Origin: Pancytospora philotis
Taxonomy: Eukaryota > Microsporidia
Length of the DNA: 35,818 bases
Reading direction: 5' to 3'
Assembly: GCA_023647555.1 (NCBI GenBank)
Contig: JALRLY010000235.1
Span: 1 to 35,818, forward strand
In this document: positions 1 to 8,491 of the stretch, in pieces
How positions within the stretch are numbered: position 1 is the first letter of the stretch
How the letters are laid out: every line of letters begins with the position of its first letter
Translations under genes and position numbers: made by a program
Notes under the pieces: generated by a model
Told to the model about the DNA's origin: nothing
Seen by the model: only the letters and a program-made list of their open reading frames with translations
Databases searched by the model: none

Positions 1-1284
1 GCGCGGATGCTGGGCGAGGACAGCATCAGCAGCGACGCCGCAGCTACGCATGGCTCGGCCGCGTTCGACGAGTCCGCGTCTGACTCGAAGTACATCGTGC
101 TGGAGAAGACCGAGGAGAACGCACGCACCAGCGCGGGAACGCCGAAGAGGGAGCCCATCCACTTCGGCAACGCCATTGCCAACAAGGCGAAGCCGGGCAG
201 GCCCGGCGCCGTGCGGAATCTGGAAAACTCGATGCCTTTCCACTTTCAGGAGAGCAAGCTCGCGAAGAAGGGCCCGCAGGCGCGTGACATCCATGTCAAC
301 AAGTTTCCAGGCTCCTTGTACATAGCCGTCGACTCGGTGAATGGCTGCAGCGATCTGGCGAGCAAAATCGCCGGGCTTTCCGTGAAGCTGGAGGTCACCG
401 GCAATCTGGCCAGGAAAGAGGCAGCCAAGGCCAGCAGCCCTGTCACTCTTGCACAGGCTATGCCCGCAAATGTCGGTGCTGAGAGCAGCCCTGGCAAGAA
501 ACACAGCACGAAAGAGAAGAAGGCAGCGGTAGGCACCGCTGTGTTCGAGTCGCCGATCTGCCAGGAGGGCCGGAGCATCGCCGTGGACTTCTACAACAAG
601 CTGTCGCTGGGCAGCGATGGCCCGCTCCGGATAAAGGCGACGCTCGTCCAGCACAAGGCGCCAACGATGTTCTTCGCGGGCTCCAGCGCGCCCGTGGCGG
701 AGTGCAACTTCGAGATGGAGAGCGTCGATGCGCTGCAGAACAAGCTGTTCGAGATGTCGGGGAAGTGGGCACCGATCAGGCCGCTCGGGATATTCAAGAA
801 CGTCCAGCGCCTCTTCTACGAGCCCAATGCGCCGACCGGTAGCATCAACATCTACGCGTCCTACATCGCCGACGATGAGCTGCACACGATCAACGCGCCG
901 GCGCCCGACACGTTTGCCCAGCTCTACAAATGGCTCACGATCCGCCAGCACGTGAACAACCTGCTGTTTGCTGGCTATCTCACGGTGCGCTACGCAGCGG
1001 CCTCGGCGGGGCTGGAGGGCGCAAGCCAGTACGAGAAGAAGATGTACGTGAAGTGGTACGGGTTCACCATCCACCTCTACGACGCGTTCGTCAAGAAGTT
1101 CGTCTCGTCCATCGACATTGCCAGCGCTGAGGTTTCCCTCGAGTTCCTGTCCCAGGGCGTCGTGCTGTTCAAGCTCCGCGAGGGCGTGGTGCAGCTGTAC
1201 TGCGACACCACCGAGAAGCTCAGCGGGTGCATGGAGGCGCTCAATACTCTGTTCCCCAGACCGGTCGGTACGAATAAAGTCTGA
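1..1284 (+). CDS. Anillin/Bud4-like C2 plus PH-domain protein (partial, 5' end cut)
   Basis: The reading frame is open from the first base, and no AAAATTTT start signal precedes the ATG at position 7, so the true start is probably outside the window. Residues 1-80 are low-complexity and basic/serine-rich. Residues about 95-245 look like the beta-rich anillin-homology (C2-like) domain of Bud4/Int1/anillin proteins, starting near GSLYIAVDSVNG and including LRIKATLVQ. Residues about 320-415 have the strand pattern of a PH domain (GYLTVR, then VKWYGFTIHLY, then LREGVVQLY, ending in a helix). In fungi this combination places proteins at the septin/bud-neck cortex. The family call rests on domain order and faint sequence resemblance only. 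An AATAAA lies inside the coding region at 1273-1278, just before the stop, as is common in compact microsporidian genes. Confidence 0.45.
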   Translation, partial: ARMLGEDSISSDAAATHGSAAFDESASDSKYIVLEKTEENARTSAGTPKREPIHFGNAIANKAKPGRPGAVRNLENSMPFHFQESKLAKKGPQARDIHVNKFPGSLYIAVDSVNGCSDLASKIAGLSVKLEVTGNLARKEAAKASSPVTLAQAMPANVGAESSPGKKHSTKEKKAAVGTAVFESPICQEGRSIAVDFYNKLSLGSDGPLRIKATLVQHKAPTMFFAGSSAPVAECNFEMESVDALQNKLFEMSGKWAPIRPLGIFKNVQRLFYEPNAPTGSINIYASYIADDELHTINAPAPDTFAQLYKWLTIRQHVNNLLFAGYLTVRYAAASAGLEGASQYEKKMYVKWYGFTIHLYDAFVKKFVSSIDIASAEVSLEFLSQGVVLFKLREGVVQLYCDTTEKLSGCMEALNTLFPRPVGTNKV

Positions 1285-1410
1285 TTTGTAAGTTTTTAAC
1301 AATGTGTGGTGCTATGCGAATATCAGAGCTGTATCCTCTCACTGCATAAGCATACTAAAACAGTCACGTCCTTGTTTCGGCACGGTGTCGCAGCTGACGC
1401 TATAACCGCG

Positions 1411-1425
1411 AATATTTTTGGGGCC
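1411..1425 (+). promoter_or_regulatory. AATATTTTTGGGGCC start-proximal signal of GPN3
   Basis: This A/T palindrome followed by GGGGCC directly abuts the ATG at 1426. The same layout (T-run, GGGGCC, ATG) precedes CHL1, which supports both start choices. Confidence 0.6.
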
Positions 1426-2169
1426 ATGGGGCATGCGGTTTTCGTATTTGGAGCTGCGGGCGCGGGCAAGACGACGTTCTGCCGGAACATGCGCGAGGCC
1501 GCCGGCATTGGGCGGCAGATAAAGCTGGTGAACTTGGATCCCGCCGTCGGCGACGCAAGCGACTACGACGTCGACCTGTGCGAGCACGTCGACATCGAGG
1601 CGGTTATGCAGGACGGCGACTTCGGGCCGAACGGCGGCCTCTTCGCCGCGCTCAAGATGATGGTCGAGCAGATCGACGCGCTCGAGCTGCAGCAGTTCGA
1701 GGACGAGTACTTCTTCTTCGACTGCCCGGGCCAGATCGAGCTGTTCCTCCATTCGATGGTGCTGCATGACTGCATCAGCCACGTGAGGCAGTTCGCCAAG
1801 GTCGCGATCGTGTACATGACAGACGCCACAACCTTCTATTCGCCCTCCAAGTACCTCCACTCTGCGCTGTGCACCACGATCTGCATGTCGCACTTCGAGT
1901 ACCCGCTCATCAACGTCCTCTCCAAGACCGACCTGGTCGACGAGGAGATGCTCGAGCGCATTCTGAGCAACGAGGAGGTGGTCCCCGAGACGTTTGCGAA
2001 GAACCGCTTCGACAGCGCGCTGCTGGAGTACGTCGAGCACCAGGGCCTGCTCGACTACCTCCCGCTGGACTGGAAGAACGAGGACACGGTCGAGAACATC
2101 CTGCTGCAGCTGGACAACGTGCTGCAGCGGTTCGACGATGTGGAGCCGCACGAAAAGCCCGAGCAGTAG
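1426..2169 (+). CDS. GPN3: GPN-loop GTPase GPN3 (RNA polymerase II assembly/nuclear import factor)
   Basis: GPN3 pairs with GPN1 and GPN2 to assemble RNA polymerase II and deliver it to the nucleus. The 247-aa product has a Walker A loop at residues about 8-15 (GAAGAGKT), the family-defining Gly-Pro-Asn insertion (DFGPNGG, about 65-71), a DCPGQIEL G3 motif and an NVLSKTDL base-recognition motif. The segment EDEYFFFDCPGQIELF and the C-terminal LPLDWKNEDTVENIL resemble yeast Gpn3 more than Gpn2. The frame extends upstream to 1306, but that stretch is not GTPase-like. The ATG at 1426 immediately follows an AAATTT/GGGG signal and starts exactly at the first beta strand. The stop is 105 bases before the CHL1 start. 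Confidence 0.92.
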   Translation: MGHAVFVFGAAGAGKTTFCRNMREAAGIGRQIKLVNLDPAVGDASDYDVDLCEHVDIEAVMQDGDFGPNGGLFAALKMMVEQIDALELQQFEDEYFFFDCPGQIELFLHSMVLHDCISHVRQFAKVAIVYMTDATTFYSPSKYLHSALCTTICMSHFEYPLINVLSKTDLVDEEMLERILSNEEVVPETFAKNRFDSALLEYVEHQGLLDYLPLDWKNEDTVENILLQLDNVLQRFDDVEPHEKPEQ

Positions 2170-2260
2170 AAGTAAATTTATTCCAATAGCAAGTGTAGCT
2201 TACGGCTTATTCGGGGCGGCGCTGACATTCAAATGCCCGCTCCGGAGAAGATAAAACCCG

Positions 2261-2273
2261 ATTTTTTGGGGCC
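2261..2273 (+). promoter_or_regulatory. ATTTTTTGGGGCC start-proximal signal of CHL1
   Basis: This T-run plus GGGGCC ends one base before the ATG at 2275, matching the signal before GPN3. It argues that the in-frame ATG at 2233 is not the start. Confidence 0.55.
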
Positions 2274-2274
2274 T

Positions 2275-4026
2275 ATGGAGTACGGCTTTGACTGTGATCT
2301 CTACCCGTCCCAGCGGCAGCTGATAGCGGACGCCGTGGAGATCATCAACAACGGGCAGGTGGGGATAGTAAGCAGCCCGACGGGGACCGGCAAGACGATC
2401 TCGCTGCTGTGCACGGCGGTGAGCTTCATGAAGCGCAGGGACAGCACCGAGGAGCTGTACTCGCTGCTGGAGACGTCGAGCAGGACCAAGATCTACTACT
2501 GCTCGCGGACGCACTCGCAGCTGAACCAGGTCCTCAACGAGCTCAAGCGGAACAGGCACAGGTACAGCACCGTCATCCTCGGCTCGCGGAAGCAGTACTG
2601 CCTGAACCCGCGGGTGAGCCAGATAGCCGACATCAATCTGCTGAACGAAAAGTGCAGGGAGCAGATCGTCGACGAGTGCTGCGAGTACTACAAAAACGGG
2701 ACGCACTACAGCGAGGCGACCCTGGACATCGAGGACCTCAAGCGCGCCGGGCGGAGCGGCGTATTCTGCCCGTACTACTACACGCGGAACCGGGCCGCCG
2801 ACTGCGAAATCGTGCTGCTGCCCTACAATCTGCTGTTCAGCCGCGAGGGGAGGAGGAGCCTGGACATCAGCCTCGACGGCAAGATACTCATCATCGATGA
2901 GGCGCACAACATCTACGACACGATCATACAGACGAACAGCGCGGAGCTGGAGTGGGCGGACGTGCGGCGCGTCGCGGCGGCCAAGGGCGTCACGGAGCAG
3001 CTCGCCACGATTCTGCGCAACCTGCTCAGTTTCCAGGCGGGCATCAAGGCGGAGGGCATAACGCCAGTCATGCGGTTTCTGATCGACACGCACCTCGCGG
3101 ACTACAACATGTTCGACGTCGAGGAGCAGATCACGAAGGACAGGCTGGCGCAGAAGAACGACATGCTCGTGGTGCACGAGCTGGCGCGGTTCCTGAAGCT
3201 GCTGACCTACAGCGACGACGACGGGCGCGTCCTCTACGACCGGCGGCGGATCCGCTTCACGCCGCTGAATCCCAAGATGTATTTCGAGGAGCTCAAGAAG
3301 TGCCGCGCGGTGCTCTTCGCGGGCGGGACCATGGAGCCGATCGGCCACATGCAGGAGATCTTCCCGGACCTGCAGTACCGCTGCTACCCCGCCGTTTCCT
3401 CGAATTTCCTCTCGCTGATCGTATCCAGGACGGTCTCCAACCGGCCGGTGCATCTGACGTACGAGAACCGCGACGCGCTCCTGGACGACGTCATCAACAC
3501 GCTCGTGATGCTCTCGAACCCCGTCAAGTGCGGCGGGATCGTCGTATTCGTGCCGTCCAAGCACATCCTCGCGATGGTGCGGCAGAGCGACAAGCTGCAG
3601 AGCTTCAGGCGGCCGGTGCACTTCGAGGACAGCGTCCGGATCGAGGACTTCAAGGCGAACCCGCAGATACTGTTTGCGGTGATGGGCGGCCGGCTGAGCG
3701 AGGGGATCAACTTCTCCAACGACGCCTGCCGGCTGCTGGTTGTTGTGGGCGTGCCGTACCCCACGGCGACCACCGAGCTCGAGGAGCGCTCGAAGCAGTG
3801 CCCGGGGTACAGCACGGTGGCCGCGATGAAGACCGTCAACCAAACGCTGGGGCGCGCGATCCGGCACAAGCTCGACTACGCGGCGATCGTGCTCCTCGAT
3901 GCGCGGTATGCCGGGCTGCGCGCCAAGCTGAGCCCGTGGATAGTCAAGCAGACGCAGTCCGTTACGCCGGTCGAGGGCCTTGTCAAAATCAACGGCTTCC
4001 TCAAGCAGAACAAGCTGTACACCTGA
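2275..4026 (+). CDS. CHL1: Chl1/DDX11-type iron-sulfur DNA helicase
   Basis: This is a superfamily 2 (XPD-like) 5'-3' DNA helicase, known in other eukaryotes for sister-chromatid cohesion and fork stability. The 583-aa product has Walker A at residues 33-41 (SSPTGTGKT), motif Ia CSRTHSQL, and a DEAH box at 208-211 (IIDEAHN). Four cysteines suitable for a 4Fe-4S cluster lie between them (about C109, C127, C135/136, C165). Later motifs FAGGTMEP, LVVVGVPYP and NQTLGRAIRH distinguish Chl1/DDX11 from Rad3/XPD. Fungal Chl1 is usually above 800 aa, so this is a compact version missing most insertions. An in-frame ATG at 2233 would add 14 residues, but the start signal favours 2275. All helicase motifs look intact. 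Confidence 0.9.
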   Translation: MEYGFDCDLYPSQRQLIADAVEIINNGQVGIVSSPTGTGKTISLLCTAVSFMKRRDSTEELYSLLETSSRTKIYYCSRTHSQLNQVLNELKRNRHRYSTVILGSRKQYCLNPRVSQIADINLLNEKCREQIVDECCEYYKNGTHYSEATLDIEDLKRAGRSGVFCPYYYTRNRAADCEIVLLPYNLLFSREGRRSLDISLDGKILIIDEAHNIYDTIIQTNSAELEWADVRRVAAAKGVTEQLATILRNLLSFQAGIKAEGITPVMRFLIDTHLADYNMFDVEEQITKDRLAQKNDMLVVHELARFLKLLTYSDDDGRVLYDRRRIRFTPLNPKMYFEELKKCRAVLFAGGTMEPIGHMQEIFPDLQYRCYPAVSSNFLSLIVSRTVSNRPVHLTYENRDALLDDVINTLVMLSNPVKCGGIVVFVPSKHILAMVRQSDKLQSFRRPVHFEDSVRIEDFKANPQILFAVMGGRLSEGINFSNDACRLLVVVGVPYPTATTELEERSKQCPGYSTVAAMKTVNQTLGRAIRHKLDYAAIVLLDARYAGLRAKLSPWIVKQTQSVTPVEGLVKINGFLKQNKLYT

Positions 4027-4092
4027 ATTTTGGTCGCTGAGCGGTCTTGTCTGTAGCAATATTAAAATCTTTGCAGTACATGGTGGTCCGAT

Positions 4093-4102
4093 CTATAAAA
4101 GG
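4093..4102 (+). promoter_or_regulatory. Orphan TATA-like element CTATAAAAGG
   Basis: The same 10-mer occurs before GNA1 at 23574-23583. Here it lies in the 236-base gap between the convergent CHL1 and SSF1 genes, with no convincing open reading frame downstream. It could be chance or the promoter of an RNA gene. Confidence 0.25.
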
Positions 4103-4262
4103 GCATGTGCTAAAAATGAGTTGCAGCGCGTATCACGGTTACTATCTAATGCAATGCCGTCTCAGGCTTTTAAACTGCTAAATGCAAACCATCCTTGTTT
4201 AACGTAAATCAGCCTAGAAAGATTAGAAGCCAGAAGTACCAAGTCTTTATTACTCTGCGAAG

Positions 4263-4925
4263 TCAATCCTTAGGCTTTGACTTAGACGCGCTCGCCCTCG
4301 CGCTCTGGAAAAGGCCCTCCTCGGTCTTGACCAGCTCGAGCGTGAGGCTGGGCCCGATCTCCCTGAGCCCCATCACGAAGTTGTCGGTGTCGTCCTTCTG
4401 CTTCATGCTGTAGTGCCGCATGAGGACTCGGTCGCCGTCGAACAGGAAGTGGAGCGTGCGCTTGAAGCCGGGCTCGTTCTTGCCGAGCCGCTCAAAGACG
4501 GGCTTCAGATCGCTCCGGCCGTCGAAGGTCACGAACGGCGGCTGGCGGAAGAGCTCCGGGCTGAACTTCTTGAAGTCGTCCTTGTAGTCGACAATCCTGA
4601 AGGAGTACGTGGGCCCGCTCGGCCGGCAGCCGATCTGGAGCAGCTTGTCGGACACCACGACAATCTGGCTGATCATGTGGGCGTCGGCCATCTCGAGGTA
4701 GTCCTTGATGCGCGGGTGCTTGTCCTTGATGTGTGTGAGGCAGTCGGGCGCGAACGTCTCTCTGAGCTGCTTGCACAGCTTCGTGGCCGCCTTGGTGGGA
4801 TTTCTGTTCGTGATCACGAGCTTGTTGACGAGCTTCAGCTTGGTCGCCTCCTGCGCAGACGCCTCGATCTTCGCGGCCTTCCGGGCACGGCGCGTGAGGC
4901 CGGGCGCTCCTGTTGTGATTCTCAT
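4263..4925 (-). CDS. SSF1: Brix-domain ribosome biogenesis protein Ssf1/Peter Pan
   Basis: Ssf1/PPAN is a nucleolar factor for 60S subunit maturation and ITS2-proximal rRNA processing. The 220-aa product is nearly all Brix domain. It begins at the first strand (LVNKLVITNRN, about residues 32-42), has the helix ending in HPRIKDYLEMA and the hallmark PSGPTYSFRIVDY, and closes with LTLELVKTEEGLF, which matches the GPRMTLELVKIEEG block of Ssf1. Yeast Ssf1 is about twice as long, so N- and C-terminal tails are reduced. The frame extends 27 codons upstream to 5006, but those residues are not Brix-like. The ATG at 4925 lies 13 bases downstream of an AAATTT signal on this strand. It converges with CHL1 across 236 bases. 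Confidence 0.88.
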   Translation of the reverse strand: MRITTGAPGLTRRARKAAKIEASAQEATKLKLVNKLVITNRNPTKAATKLCKQLRETFAPDCLTHIKDKHPRIKDYLEMADAHMISQIVVVSDKLLQIGCRPSGPTYSFRIVDYKDDFKKFSPELFRQPPFVTFDGRSDLKPVFERLGKNEPGFKRTLHFLFDGDRVLMRHYSMKQKDDTDNFVMGLREIGPSLTLELVKTEEGLFQSARASASKSKPKD

Positions 4926-4938
4926 GCCGCTGAACCGC

Positions 4939-4947
4939 CAAATTTTG
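4939..4947 (-). promoter_or_regulatory. AAATTT start signal of SSF1
   Basis: Read on the minus strand this is CAAAATTTG, 13 bases before the ATG at 4925. It sets the start choice for SSF1. Confidence 0.5.
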
Positions 4948-5217
4948 CAAAAGTTTTGTTCGGTGCGCGCTAATCGCCCGGCCTTGGTGTCTGAATTCTG
5001 ATTCACATTAAGAATAGCACGTCCAGGCGCAGATTAATCAGGCTGCGACGCACACGCTGACCATTATAAAATTAATTAGAGGATCTTCCTAGCCCATTTT
5101 TCAAAATATCACGTAGTAAAATTCCTCAGCCAATAACGGTCAGTTTAATTATACGGCACAAAACGCTGCTTCTAATACCGCTGCGCGTATCTTCGCGCGT
5201 ACCGGGCGCTGCTGGGC

Positions 5218-6474
5218 CTAAGCCGACCACTTGATCGAGCTGAGGTCCAGGCCGTCCTTGACCATCTCGTAGAGCGGCGACATCTCGCGCAGCTCGGTCA
5301 CGGCGTCCACCGTCTTCTTGGCCAGGCGCTCAACCTCCTCCTCGGTAGTGAACTTGCTGAGGCCGAAGCGGATCGACGAGTGCGCAAGGTCGTCGCTGCG
5401 CCCGAGCGCGCGCAGCACGTAGGAGGGCTCGAGCGACGCGGAGGTGCAGGCGCTGCCGCTGCTCAGGGCGAAGTTCTTCAGCTTCATGAGCAGCCCCTCG
5501 CCCTCGACGTAGGGGAAGGAGAGGTTCAGGCAGCCGGGGATCGTGTCCTCGCCGTTCTTGATGAAGCCGTCGCCGAGCTTTTTCTTGATGTATCCGTAGA
5601 GCCTGCTGTTCAGCGCCTTCAGGTGGTTCTCGTCGCGCTCCATCTCCTCCTTCGCGATTTCGGCCGCCTTGCCGAACCCGGCCGCGAGGAACGTGGGCGT
5701 CGTCCCGCTGCGCAGCCCGCGCTCCTGCCCGCCGCCGGCCTGCACGGGGATGAGCCGCACGCGCGGCCGCCGCCGCACGTACAGCGCGCCGATGCCCTTC
5801 GGCCCGTACATCTTGTGCCCCGAGATGCTCATCAGCCCGATGTTGCACTTCGCGACGTCGATCGGCAGCTTGCCCACGGCCTGCGCCGCGTCGGTGTGGA
5901 AGACGATGTCCTTCTCCTTGCAGATCTTCCCGATCTCCTCGAGCGGGAATACCGTGCCGATCTCGTTGTTGACGGCCATCACCGAGACGAGCTTGGTGTC
6001 CGGCCTGATCGCCGCGCGCAGCTTCTTGAGGCAGACGTTGCCGTCCTTCTCCACGGGCAGGTACGTGATCTCGACGCCCTTGTCCTCGAGCATCCGGCAC
6101 GTCTCCAGCACCGCCTTGTGCTCGATCTGCGTCGTGACGATGTGCAGCTTGTTGTTGTGGAACTCGGCGACGCCCCGCAGCGCAAGGTTGTCCGCCTCGG
6201 TGGCACCGCTCGTGAAGATGATCTCCTTGGGGTCCGCGCCGATCAGGTCGCCGATCTGCTGCCGCGCGACGTCCAGGCCCTTCTCCGCCTCCCAGCCGTA
6301 CGCGTGGCTGCGGCTGTGCGGGTTCCCGTAGAAGTTCGTCGCGTACGGGAGCATCGCATCCAGCACGCGCGGGTCGATGGGCGTGGTGGACTGGTAGTCG
6401 AAGTAGGAGACGTCGGCCACGCTCGGCAGGCTCTCCCCGTGCGCGGACGGTCCGCTGCTCTTAACCGGAAACAT
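5218..6474 (-). CDS. NFS1: Cysteine desulfurase Nfs1 (mitosomal Fe-S cluster assembly)
   Basis: Nfs1 is a pyridoxal-phosphate enzyme that converts cysteine to alanine and hands sulfur to the Isu scaffold and to tRNA thiolation. In microsporidia it works in the mitosome. The 418-aa product has the PLP-binding SGHK lysine within SGHKMYGPKGIGALY, the catalytic cysteine loop SSGSACTSAS, the RSGTTP substrate loop, and the mitochondrial-type C terminus SPLYEMVKDGLDLSSIKW. The catalytic fold begins at about residue 22 (VSYFDYQSTTP), leaving a short leader with one lysine and little positive charge, so any targeting signal is atypical. The frame is open back to 6834, but no other ATG occurs between 6834 and 6474, and a CAAATTTTG signal lies 35 bases upstream. 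TRM112 is the next gene, 299 bases away on the same strand. Confidence 0.95.
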   Translation of the reverse strand: MFPVKSSGPSAHGESLPSVADVSYFDYQSTTPIDPRVLDAMLPYATNFYGNPHSRSHAYGWEAEKGLDVARQQIGDLIGADPKEIIFTSGATEADNLALRGVAEFHNNKLHIVTTQIEHKAVLETCRMLEDKGVEITYLPVEKDGNVCLKKLRAAIRPDTKLVSVMAVNNEIGTVFPLEEIGKICKEKDIVFHTDAAQAVGKLPIDVAKCNIGLMSISGHKMYGPKGIGALYVRRRPRVRLIPVQAGGGQERGLRSGTTPTFLAAGFGKAAEIAKEEMERDENHLKALNSRLYGYIKKKLGDGFIKNGEDTIPGCLNLSFPYVEGEGLLMKLKNFALSSGSACTSASLEPSYVLRALGRSDDLAHSSIRFGLSKFTTEEEVERLAKKTVDAVTELREMSPLYEMVKDGLDLSSIKWSA

Positions 6475-6509
6475 GTGGGTGGCGGGTTGCGAATTTGCAA
6501 AATCAGTAA

Positions 6510-6518
6510 CAAAATTTG
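6510..6518 (-). promoter_or_regulatory. AAATTTT start signal of NFS1
   Basis: This CAAATTTTG lies on the minus strand, 35 bases before the ATG at 6474. The spacing is longer than for neighbouring genes. Confidence 0.45.
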
Positions 6519-6773
6519 ATGGCACTGCCGTTTCAGCTTCGGAGCAGCCGGGCCGAGGAAATCCGCTATACGGATGCCAGGCCCGCCCGCGAGCGGTGCT
6601 GTTCCAACAGTAACGGTATTGTTGGTCAGAATGTCGCACAGGACTGGCGCGGTGCGTGATTTTGTGATCATCGCCCTTGGACCGATCAGAAAGAATGATT
6701 AAAAGGAACACCAAGAGGCGAATAGAACACACAAAACGCTTGCAGTTTTTCGAAGGGCAATTTACTACGCGGC

Positions 6774-7127
6774 TCACTCGTTGCAGAAAAGGATCGAGTC
6801 TCTGATTTCTCGCGCGTCCTGGCAGTCGGGGCACACGACGCTGCCGGCAGTAACGTCCACCCCGAACAAAAAGTCCGCAACGGCCTCGCTTTCGCCGTCA
6901 TTGAACAGCCTGCTGACGTCGCTCTCGTCAATGCTCACTAAGTCGTGGACGCCCGGGGCGGCGTCTCTAACAAGCTCTACGAGATCCTCAGGGCGCTCGC
7001 TGTAGGTATCCAGCGACGGCAAGTGCGCCGGGCGCTCAGCCCGGGCGGCTGAGTTTATCAGCAGCCGCGGCTGCCTCGTCGAGTCGCACTTCGTGCACTT
7101 CAAATTTGAGACGAGGAACGGCAGCAT
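6774..7127 (-). CDS. TRM112: Trm112-like methyltransferase activator
   Basis: Trm112 is a small zinc-binding partner that stabilises and activates several SAM-dependent methyltransferases (Trm9 and Trm11 for tRNA, Bud23 for rRNA, Mtq2 for release factor eRF1). The 117-aa product fits the family's usual 120-135 aa. It starts with MLPFLVSNLKCTKC and ends with a second cysteine pair (VVCPDCQDAREIRDSILF), so the two CxxC pairs can form one split zinc site. The middle is the variable helical insertion. The ATG at 7127 comes just after an AAATTT signal on this strand, so the 15 extra upstream codons of the frame are excluded. Overall identity to known Trm112 is low, and the call rests on length and the N- and C-terminal signatures. 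Confidence 0.75.
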   Translation of the reverse strand: MLPFLVSNLKCTKCDSTRQPRLLINSAARAERPAHLPSLDTYSERPEDLVELVRDAAPGVHDLVSIDESDVSRLFNDGESEAVADFLFGVDVTAGSVVCPDCQDAREIRDSILFCNE

Positions 7128-7462
7128 CGGTAAATTTTGCTCAGTTTTATTAATGGACGGCCAAGCGGGCACGAGTACTACATTACAGCAGCAAACTGCG
7201 TATAAGTAACGTCTAGCTTTGCGTAGAATATATTGAGGCGCCGAGGTGCATAGAAATGAATTTTATTTTTCGGCATTTCGATTTTATAGTGAGACGCAAA
7301 CAGGGCCGCCCGCACAGACCTTCCCTAATTTTCTTAGCAGCCTTCTTAGCGGCGCGCTGCGATGAGCATCCCCATGCGCCAAACCGTTCTCAGAAAATCA
7401 GAGTTCACAGCCAGGATCTCCTTTGCGCTTTCAAAATTTTGCTGGGCCAGTCCTCGAAAACA
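7128..7462. other. Divergent promoter region between TRM112 and the Ima1-like gene
   Basis: These 335 bases hold the start signals of both flanking genes: an AAATTTT at 7131-7140 for TRM112 (minus) and CAAAATTTTG at 7432-7441 for the Ima1-like gene (plus). Several T-rich stretches lie near 7256-7290. I see no gene or tRNA. Confidence 0.5.
7432..7441 (+). promoter_or_regulatory. AAAATTTT start signal of the Ima1-like gene
   Basis: This is CAAAATTTTG followed by CTGGG, 21 bases before the ATG at 7463. It favours that ATG over the longer frame beginning at 7256. Confidence 0.5.
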
Positions 7463-8176
7463 ATGGCTCAGCAGTGCAGGATGTGCCACTCGTACAGCAC
7501 ACTCAGGGTCTACGACAGCCTGTTTTGCGAGAAATGCAACGTGTACTACTCCCTGGCCGACGGCGACTACCGGCCGACCAGCCTGCCGCTGCGGGAGGCG
7601 GCGCAGACCTCCCTGCGGCTCTGCAGATCCTGCGCCAAGAAGTACCCGAGAAGCAACGCGCAGATCCTCGCCTCGTCCTTCGCCGACTATTTCAACGCCC
7701 TGAGCTACTGCCGGGTCTGCAAGGTTGTAAATAGAGACTACATAAAGAACCACTACTACAAGAACTTCATCCAGCACCGCACGCAGCGCGCCACGTTCGG
7801 CTGGAAGTACTGGCTGCTGTATGCGCTGACCTTCTTCGCGTACAGCCCCGGCCTGTGCACCAGGCTGTGCTGGCTGCTGCTCGTCGAGTACAAGCGCTCG
7901 CGCCTGTCCTGCCTGCGCGCGCTTGTGATTTTTGCGCTGTTCTTCCACCTCGGGGGCTACGCCTTCTTCCGCGACGCGGTGGCGCTCTACGTCTTCTGCG
8001 CGATCCTGCTGGCGCGGACCGTCTGCTTTGCGATCCCGGCGAACCCGCAGACGCACGACAACATCCACAGCCTCCTCAATCGATTAAACATACGTGATTT
8101 CTACGGCGCGTCGCACAAGGGCCCCGCCGCACCGGCGCCCCAGCAAGCCGCGGCCAGTGGCGCGCTCTACAGGTAG
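7463..8176 (+). CDS. Ima1/Samp1 (TMEM201)-like inner nuclear membrane protein
   Basis: The 237-aa product has four CxxC pairs (C5/C8, C22/C25, C54/C57, C83/C86) followed by three or four hydrophobic segments (about 113-130, 133-141, 151-168, 172-190). The order CxxC, CxxC, then DGDY, then LCxxC, a helix and YCxxC is the layout of the Ima1 N-terminal zinc domain. S. pombe Ima1 and animal Samp1/NET5 use this domain at the inner nuclear membrane, where it links heterochromatin, spindle poles and LINC components. The C-terminal tail is proline/alanine-rich. Full Ima1 proteins are much longer, so this would be a minimal form. Start 7463 follows the AAAATTTT signal, and an AATAAA lies at 8194-8199 just after the stop. 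Another zinc-ribbon membrane protein is the main alternative. Confidence 0.55.
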   Translation: MAQQCRMCHSYSTLRVYDSLFCEKCNVYYSLADGDYRPTSLPLREAAQTSLRLCRSCAKKYPRSNAQILASSFADYFNALSYCRVCKVVNRDYIKNHYYKNFIQHRTQRATFGWKYWLLYALTFFAYSPGLCTRLCWLLLVEYKRSRLSCLRALVIFALFFHLGGYAFFRDAVALYVFCAILLARTVCFAIPANPQTHDNIHSLLNRLNIRDFYGASHKGPAAPAPQQAAASGALYR

Positions 8177-8491
8177 TCTTTGCAGCTGGCTTAAATAAAC
8201 TCACCAATGACGCTTTTTCTGTATTTCTGCGCATGTCTGCCGGGCAGTGGCCGTGCGTGGGCGGGTTTGTAAAGCATTTCTTGCAAAACTTTGACCTAGC
8301 AGGTTTTGCGCTGCCTAATGGGCCTGTCACCAGGCAGACCTAACTCCTTTCAGATCAACTGATCAGCGCCGTGCATTGCGCACACGAGGCATGAGGCAAC
8401 CCATGCTGCTATAACCTATGTTGCATATTCACGAACGATTCAAGGCGGCGCTACTGTGGCAAAAAGCGCTTGCTAAAATCGGGCCGATTTT
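8177..8491. other. Intergenic gap before DNA polymerase kappa
   Basis: The 315 bases include the AATAAA of the upstream gene. A nested inverted repeat (CTGCCT ... AGGCAG, with GCCTG ... CAGGC inside it) lies near 8310-8337. I see no credible reading frame or tRNA. The start of the next gene is preceded by two weaker signals (TAAAATCGGG and GATTTT), not a full AAAATTTT. Confidence 0.4.

Noticed and set aside
5380..6519. 379-codon frame opposite NFS1, and similar long frames opposite CHL1, ELP3, DBP2 and calcineurin
   Set aside because: They are antisense shadows caused by G/C-rich codons. They have Arg/Val/Asp/Leu-repeat composition and no domains, while the sense strand carries complete enzyme motifs.
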